In this document: piece after piece, positions 58,301-64,000 of the stretch
Layout of the letters: every line of letters starts with the position of its first letter
How positions within the stretch are numbered: position 1 is the first letter of the stretch
NCBI RefSeq assembly: GCF_000715075.1
Contig: NC_134089.1
Span: forward strand, 110,615,157-110,679,156
Origin: Nicotiana tabacum
Lineage: Eukaryota > Streptophyta > Magnoliopsida > Solanales > Solanaceae
Reading direction: 5' to 3'
DNA: 64,000 nucleotides
Notes under the pieces: model-generated
Databases searched by the model: none
What the model was told of the DNA's origin: nothing
The model's input: only the letters and a program-made list of their open reading frames with translations
Position numbers and translations under genes: made by a program

Positions 58301-59738
58301 GGTAGAAAATATGTTATAGGCTTTATATTCTGCAAATCTGTATTATAAGCCATGTTCTAGGATTGCTATGTCTATTTGCATTTGAACCATGTTGAACTTA
58401 TGCATTAGATAACCTGTTCTTAGGATATTCACGCATATTGCTTTAGCATACTACATGTCATATATTGTTATTCCAGCTTTGATTTTGCATAAGTACTTTC
58501 ACTTAGAGATCCTACTATTAGGTTAATAATCATGCCGTAATAAAAATAGTCATCTCTTATATGCATTAGATACCATATTTCTAGGAACTCTATTTGCTTC
58601 TGTTGAATCATGTTTATTCCGATCACTATCTACAAATGGTTTAAACAGCCTCACATATAGGCATCATGTCTTAAAATACAAATAAGAAACCTATTATAAC
58701 TTGTGTCACCTAGATCAGCATGCTCATAGGTTGAACAGTCTCAACTATTCAAACAATTCCTGTAATTGTGATTACGCATAGTCCCCATGCCTAGGCAAGC
58801 CTTAGGTGATTAATGTCCTTATATAAAATTGAAAATTGCATTTTAATTGTGTATAAACAGCTTAAGTCTTACAGGTTTAAGATCAGTAGGCAAACTGATT
58901 TGGACCCTGCCATTAAGTTTTTAAATCTCGGTGCAAGATTTGTGTCTTAATGTTCACTTAGATATCCTGTCTTAGGATTCTTTCTAAAAAATTACCTAAA
59001 TCTGTATTTTAGACGTGCTGTTTATTTGCCTATATACATGTGGAGGTAAACATGATCCTTTTAACTGCTTTTTCTCTATTTGCTTGTCCTACATGTTATT
59101 TGTTTGTTGCCAAGATTTTTGACTTTTAAATACCTTAGGTTTGTCTAGAACTGTCCAGATTTAGAGGTCCTAAATTCGTTCGGGGCCACAAAGAAAGGAC
59201 GGGTAACAACACGCTAAGAGGTCGTTAAACAAACTCGCTTATATAACCATTACAGGGAGGGTAATGGGTAGTAAAAAGATATGATGACATGCGCGCTAAT
59301 GTCACATGTAACCCCTCTAGTTGAGGATGATTACTGGGCATTGCATAGATTGATCCTGTAGGTTAATCAACTTAGGACTTCCCTTCCCCCATTCCTATAT
59401 GTGTTTAAATTATCTAAACTTCCTTTTTCTTTACATATATGTGTGTTTAAGCTGTCCAAACCTCTTTTACTTTCATTATCTGAATTTTCTTGATCATATA
59501 TGTATTCAGATTGTGAAAACTACTTTATTTTGCAAATATCTGGTCCCCTCAAGGTTATTCCGATCCCTTACCCTAATATCTGGTAATGCAAACTAGTTAC
59601 ATGAGTTAATCACTCTAGGTGCCCTAACGCACCTTAATTCGTTAGGTGGCGACTCTTAAAATACCCAATTCCCTAAAGGAAACGAGTTGTTTCCCCATGT
59701 CGAAACCCGCACCCCGCAAGGGAAAAGGGGTCGCGACA
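55319..59738 (+). repeat. 3' LTR of C
   Basis: 4420 bp, TGTTAATACCC to GGTCGCGACA. Compared with the 5' LTR it lacks about 84 bp near 56666 and has a short extra block near 56912-56960. The 142-codon frame at 57586-58014 lies in a segment almost identical in both LTRs, but it has no recognisable domain. Confidence 0.9.
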
Positions 59739-59743
59739 GCAAA

Positions 59744-60949
59744 AACCAGGTACAAAAATTGACGGGACAGATAGCCACCTTGTCGAGGTTTATCTCACGG
59801 TCATCGGATAGGTGCCATAAATTCTTTAACGTATTAAGGAAGGACAACGGGTTCTAGTGGAATGCAGAATGCGTTGACGCCCTGAGGAAACTAAAAGTGT
59901 ACTTGTCTTCACCACTCTTACTCGCCAAAGCAGACCCAGGCGAGTTCCTCCTAGTCTACCTAGCCGTATTCGAAGTCACGGTAAGTGCAGTTCTAGTCCG
60001 GAAAAACCAAGGTACGCAATCTCCAATTTACTATGTCAGCAAAACCTTAATTGATGCTGAAACAAGGTACCCCCACCTTGAAAAATTGGCTCTGGCGCTA
60101 GTCGTAACTTCACGAAAGCTTAGACCATATCTTCAGTGCCACCCTATAAAGGCGGTGACGACCTTTCCTCTCAGGAGTATCCTCCACAAACCTGAATTAT
60201 CGGCTCGGCTGGCCAAATGGGCCATAGAACTAAGCGAGCACGATATAACATACCAACCGCGGACCGCAATAAAGTCGCAAGTGCTCGCCGACTTCGTTGC
60301 TGATTCCAGCACAGAGATACTGCCCGAAGTCAAGCAAGAAGCATTTCACACTTCATCTGAGCCATCCGACCTCTGGGTCCTCTACACCGATGAGGCGTCC
60401 AACATGTTAGGATTGGGACTACGACTCGTACTCGAAGTCCCAACGAGAGAAGTAATTCATCAATCTATACGATGTCCTGAAATGACTAACAATGAAGCCG
60501 AGTATGAGGCCGCAATTGCAGGGTTAAAATTGGCCCTCAAGTATGGTGCTCGGCGGGTCATCCTCCGTTGCGACTCTCAACTCGTTGTGAACCAAGTTAC
60601 TGGGACTTTCCAAATTAAGGAACAAATGTTGCAGAAATACCAGACCAAAATCCACAAACTACTGCCAGAATTCGACGAATGCCGATTCGACCAAATACCC
60701 CGAGCACAAAACATCGAAGCAGACGGTCTCACCAAGCTAGCAGCAACAACTAAAAATATCACCAAGGAGAACGTGGTCACCCTTCTCCACTCATCAATAG
60801 ACCAAGTCAAGGTACATTCTATAAATTTAACTTAGCACTGGCGTAATCGCATCATATCATATCTACAGGAAGGAACACTCCCACAAGATAAAAAAGAAGC
60901 CAAAAAGCTCCGAATACAATCGGCCAGATACAGTCTCATAAACCAAGAC
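59744..60949 (+). pseudogene. Tat element: RT end and two RNase H domains
   Basis: Resumes in the frame left at 28753, with the RT-thumb/connection motif FISRSSDRCHKFFNVLRKD; a TAG at 59855-59857 interrupts it. RNase H of the RT type follows (EVTVSAVLVRKNQGTQSPIY, YVSKTLIDAETRYPHLEKL). From about 60373 a second RNase H is visible: LYTDEAS (Asp), NNEAEYEAAIAGLKLAL (Glu), CDSQLVVNQV (Asp) and QNIEADGLTKLA (Asp). All four catalytic residues are present. Two RNase H domains are a hallmark of Tat/Ogre elements. The sequence ends at the CACTA insertion; integrase is not in the window. Confidence 0.85.
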
Positions 60950-62754
60950 CACTACAATAAAACGGGTAAATTGCAGAGGTTAAAATTGCAATTTGTGGAG
61001 GTTAGAAACCTCCGTTATTTGTTGTCACGGTGGTTGACCAGGCCCCCACAATAAGCATCGCCACTATTAATTTGCGGCAGATAAATGCGGGGGTTTCGCG
61101 AACCGCCGTGACAGAAAATAGCGGAGGTTTCTAACCTCCGCAAATTTCAATTTTAGCCTCCGCAATTTCATGCGCGAAAATAGATTTTTTTAAACCCCCG
61201 CAATTTCTTATGTCGTGATCTGTTCAATTTTTCTTAGAGGCTTTTATCCCCATCTATTTTTAAATATATTATGGAATTAATTTTTTATCATCAGTTTGCC
61301 ATACTTTTCCCCTAATATCAATTGAAATATTTATGCTTAAACCAAAACATTAAAATTAAGAAACATCAACATTTCATTAACCGTGAAAAATACTATGACA
61401 GAGTAGTATTATATGTCATCAAGCTAAATTAGAACATAGTTAACCGTCTATATTAGTCAGCTATTACATTGTCATAATACATCCACTTCAATTAAAATGA
61501 ATCTCAATGGTTGTCACTGGAATTACTAGCGCCAGAAGATCTTGCATCCGTCAGTAAAACGGGTCCACTAGCTGCATCACTTGGCTGCAGCAATAAGTAA
61601 AAAAAAATACAACTATTAAGAGGAGTATCAGGATTGAGCATCAAACTAGTCTCTAAATAAAAGATTGAGCATCAAACTAGTCTATAAATAATATTAATGT
61701 TTTATTGGAACATAAAGATTGCAGGAAATACTTCAAGGATGATGCATTGCAATGCAAGTCCAGTATCAGCCAAGACAAGAGAATCTTGGAAAGTATCAGT
61801 CACAGGCTATACTATAAAAAGTTTATAAGGGAAAGAAGGTAGAAATAACCAGCTTCAAGCATGCACACAATAACCTCAATAGTACTTTCCAAGCATGCAC
61901 ACATTAACCTCAATAGTACATCCACATAAAAAGTTAGGTAAGATGAACACTTGGGATCAGAATTGGAGCAATTAAATCTACTAAAAGATTGTAGCCAATT
62001 CCCCTACTAATTTTCTCAGCAAGATCATCCAAATAGTAACAACAAATAGTCATATAAACAATCACACCATTTTGAAAACTGCAATTTTTAATGATTCGAT
62101 AACTCTGGTATATCATATTAAAAATTGAGACCTATTTCACAGAGAAATCAAATGAAGTGCCAAACAACATTGTAGAAAAGAAAATCTAACTTTATAAAAA
62201 CATCTGAACAAATTATACTACCACAAGAATCCAATAAAACCTTTAATGATTATATAAAGGATCTGAGTTAAATAGGAAGGATTAACAGAACTTGAGACAT
62301 GCAAGATAAAATTAAGCACCAATATAAGATATGGTATGAAAATCTACTTAGAAATAACCAGCAGAATAAATAAGTAGAACGATCAAATCAAATCAAAAAT
62401 GCATTAAACACAAGACTAAAAAATAAATAGTACGAGAGAAGAACAGGTTGCCTCATGTATGAGAGAAGAATAGCAAGTTCCTTATCTAAATTTTACTCCA
62501 AATAACATGTATGAAAAATAAAATTGCAAAATACACCAAAAATAAAAGAACTTAGCATTTACCATTATAGGAGGAGAAGCAAGGATCCCAGCAAATTGTT
62601 CTGGTATTGAGCCTTGCTTCATTATCATGTATGCTTTTAGAGTATTCATCAATTGATTGTACTTTTCTTGGCACCCGTAGAAGAACATCCAACATTATTA
62701 CACACAATTCTAATATTACCAAGATGGAGATTTGTCTCTCTGAAAGTATTGCTT
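60950..62754. mobile_element. CACTA (En/Spm) transposon, one end
   Basis: Begins CACTACAATAAAAC after the possible 3-bp target GAC (60947-60949). The next ~260 bp are subterminal inverted motifs (GGAGGTTAGAAACCTCC near 60997, GCGGAGG..CCTCCGC near 61123-61141), which fit CACTA ends. A minus-strand transposon gene remnant follows. The element is interrupted by an LTR starting at 62755, and its other end is not in the window. Confidence 0.65.
61504..62700 (-). pseudogene. CACTA-associated transposase-like protein, C-terminal exons
   Basis: The last exon 61584-61504 reads PSDAASGPVLLTDARSSGAS and ends NSSDNH before TGA; its acceptor is GCTGCAG. The exon before it ends at 62563 with donor GTAAATG and reads CQEKYNQLMNTLKAYMIMKQ, then GSIPEQFAGILASPPIM; phase 0 matches. 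This looks like the C-terminus of the plant Ptta/En/Spm transposase family (Transposase_24). The N-terminal part is missing because of the LTR insertion. The ~980-bp intron (61585-62562) shows nothing else. Confidence 0.5.
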
Positions 62755-64000
62755 TGTAACGACCCAACCGGTCGTTTTGGGCACTTATCTCCTTTCTACT
62801 ATTTTAAGTCTTGAATAGCTTCATACAATGTTATGACTTAGTGTGAATTGTCAACTTTGATTTTTCAATGATTTCGGAGTTAGTTTGGAGGAATGAAAGT
62901 AAAGGTTCAAAGTTTAAGTTTAAAGAGTTGACCAGAGTTTGATTTTTGTGCAAACGACATCAGAATGGAGTTTTGATGGTTTTAATAGCTCCTTATGACA
63001 ATTTTAGAGTTAGGAGAATGTTCGGATATTTATTTTGAAGTCCGTAGGATAAATTGAAGCATTTTGACGAAAGGTGGAAAAAATGGAATATAGAAATTTG
63101 ACCGAGAGTTGACTTTTTGATATCGGGGTTGAAATTAAATTTCGGAAATTGGAACAACTTCATTATTCCATTTATGACTTGAGTGCAAAATTTGAAGTCA
63201 TTCTGGATTGATTTGATAGGCTTCAGCATAGAATGTAGAATTTGGAATTCGTTAGTTTCCGCGAAGCTTGAATTGGGGTGTGATTTGTATTTTATTGTGG
63301 TTTTGTGTGATTTGAGACATCAACTAAGTTTGTATTATGGTTTAGGACTTTTTAGTATATTTGATTGAGGTCCCGAGGGCCTCGGGTGGATTCCGGACGG
63401 TTAACGAAATGTGATTAAGAACATTTCAACGTGTTTCTTAAAGAATAAGTGGTATAACATTAAGCTAATAGCTCCAAATTCCTTTTTGATTAAAGCATTA
63501 GATCCGTATCAAAATTTCGGAGCCATAGCAAAAAGAATCGTCGAATTCAGACATCGTATGAGAGAGTTATGCCCATTTTTGTGTCGAAAAGAAATAATTT
63601 CTCATCGCCAGCGCCCAGGGTAGCGCTGGGCGCTATCCCTGGCACCGTGATTTTTTTAGATATTAGAACCAGCGCCACAGGCAGTGCCCGGTGCTACCTT
63701 TGGCGCCCGAATGGTAAAATACTATAAAACGGGAGTTTCGGCCATTTTTACACATTTGGAGCTATAGAGCTCGGTTTGGGCAATTTTCAGAGGCAAACTT
63801 CACCACAAAACTTGGGGTAAGTGTTCTTAACTCCCTTGTGATTATATTCTATGAATTAATCTTCATTTTTGGGGTTAGATTATTGATATTTCAAGAGAAA
63901 TGGAGTTTTCTAAAATTCCATAAAATGCATTTTCAAGATTTGATCATCGATCCGGAGTCGAATTCGAGTAAAATTAGTATGGTTGGACTCGTAATCAAAT
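62755..64000 (+). repeat. LTR retrotransposon end (LTR start), running off the window
   Basis: Starts TGTAACGACCCAACCGGTCG, a form of LTR start common in Solanaceae gypsy elements. It is followed by typical LTR-like non-coding sequence, including a GC-rich inverted repeat AGCGCCCAG/CTGGGCGCT at 63610-63634. No partner LTR or coding part is in the window, and its orientation is inferred from the TG start. Confidence 0.6.

Larger units (their letters stand above)
28754..59738 (+). mobile_element. Ogre-type LTR retrotransposon C, gag-less, itself split by element D
   Basis: 5' LTR pieces 28754-29545 and 46989 to about 49150; pol about 49153-52969; tandem repeats; polypurine tract 55306-55318; 3' LTR 55319-59738. 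The target duplication is ACAAA at 28749-28753 and GCAAA at 59739-59743 (one change). Removing C makes the Tat RT frame continuous. The last ~1.5 kb of the 5' LTR, the primer site, ORF1, gag and most of protease are missing. Confidence 0.85.
15672..60949 (+). mobile_element. Tat-type Ty3/gypsy element, host of the nested insertions, 3' end not seen
   Basis: Segments belonging to this element are 15672-16290 (LTR and gag start), 25668-28753 (gag, protease, RT) and 59744-60949 (RT end, two RNase H domains). They are in the expected order and orientation, and each gap is a separate transposon flanked by its own target-site duplication. The integrase and 3' LTR are not in the window; they would lie beyond the CACTA insertion. 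The element is dead, with several stops and frameshifts. Confidence 0.8.

Overview
This is a repeat-choked stretch of a plant nuclear genome. Intron-containing genes on the reverse strand, Stowaway and Tourist MITEs, and nested Ty3/gypsy elements of the Tat/Ogre and Tekay chromovirus types, together with the LTR start TGTAACGACC near the right edge, suggest a large-genome Solanaceae dicot (Nicotiana-like). The species is inference; nothing in the window proves it.

Layout. Positions 1-6784 are host DNA with one apparently intact gene: a three-exon early nodulin-like (phytocyanin) protein on the minus strand (exons 4984-4798, 4658-3501, 2836-1542; 879 codons before the stop). It has a very long, histidine-rich, arabinogalactan-type repeat region and a GPI-anchor-like tail. 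Four or five MITEs sit around and inside it, two of them nested. Positions 6785-13976 are a complete but gag-pol-less Tat-type LTR element (TSD CCTAA) that carries a 59-bp tandem array and a decayed antisense gene. Positions 13982-15660 are host DNA with an F-box-associated pseudogene, cut off by the next retrotransposon.

From about 15672 to the right end everything is one nested pile. A Tat element (LTR, gag, protease, RT, RNase H) is broken three times: in gag by a Tekay chromovirus (16291-25662, TSD GGGGA); in RT by a 31-kb Ogre-type insertion, called C here (28754-59738, TSD RCAAA); and after RNase H by a CACTA transposon (60950 onward). C is itself split in its 5' LTR by a 17.4-kb Ogre-like element, D (29546-46983, TSD GTACC). 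The CACTA element is cut by a further LTR starting at 62755. Insertion order is therefore Tat, then Tekay, C and CACTA, then D inside C and the last LTR inside CACTA.

C and D look like two halves of one system. C has lost ORF1 and gag but keeps a pol (with the Ogre-type intron). D keeps ORF1 and gag but has no pol. They share an identical 13-nt polypurine tract and a recurrent two-hairpin motif, found six times between coding blocks and just before the polypurine tract. Its stems change sequence while staying paired. That motif is the most interesting unexplained signal here. Three unrelated tandem arrays (59, 56 and 86 bp) lie outside the coding blocks of the Tat/Ogre elements, which fits this lineage's known habit of seeding satellite DNA.

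All coordinates come from reading by eye. Outer ends backed by target-site duplications are reliable to the base; internal domain limits are approximate.
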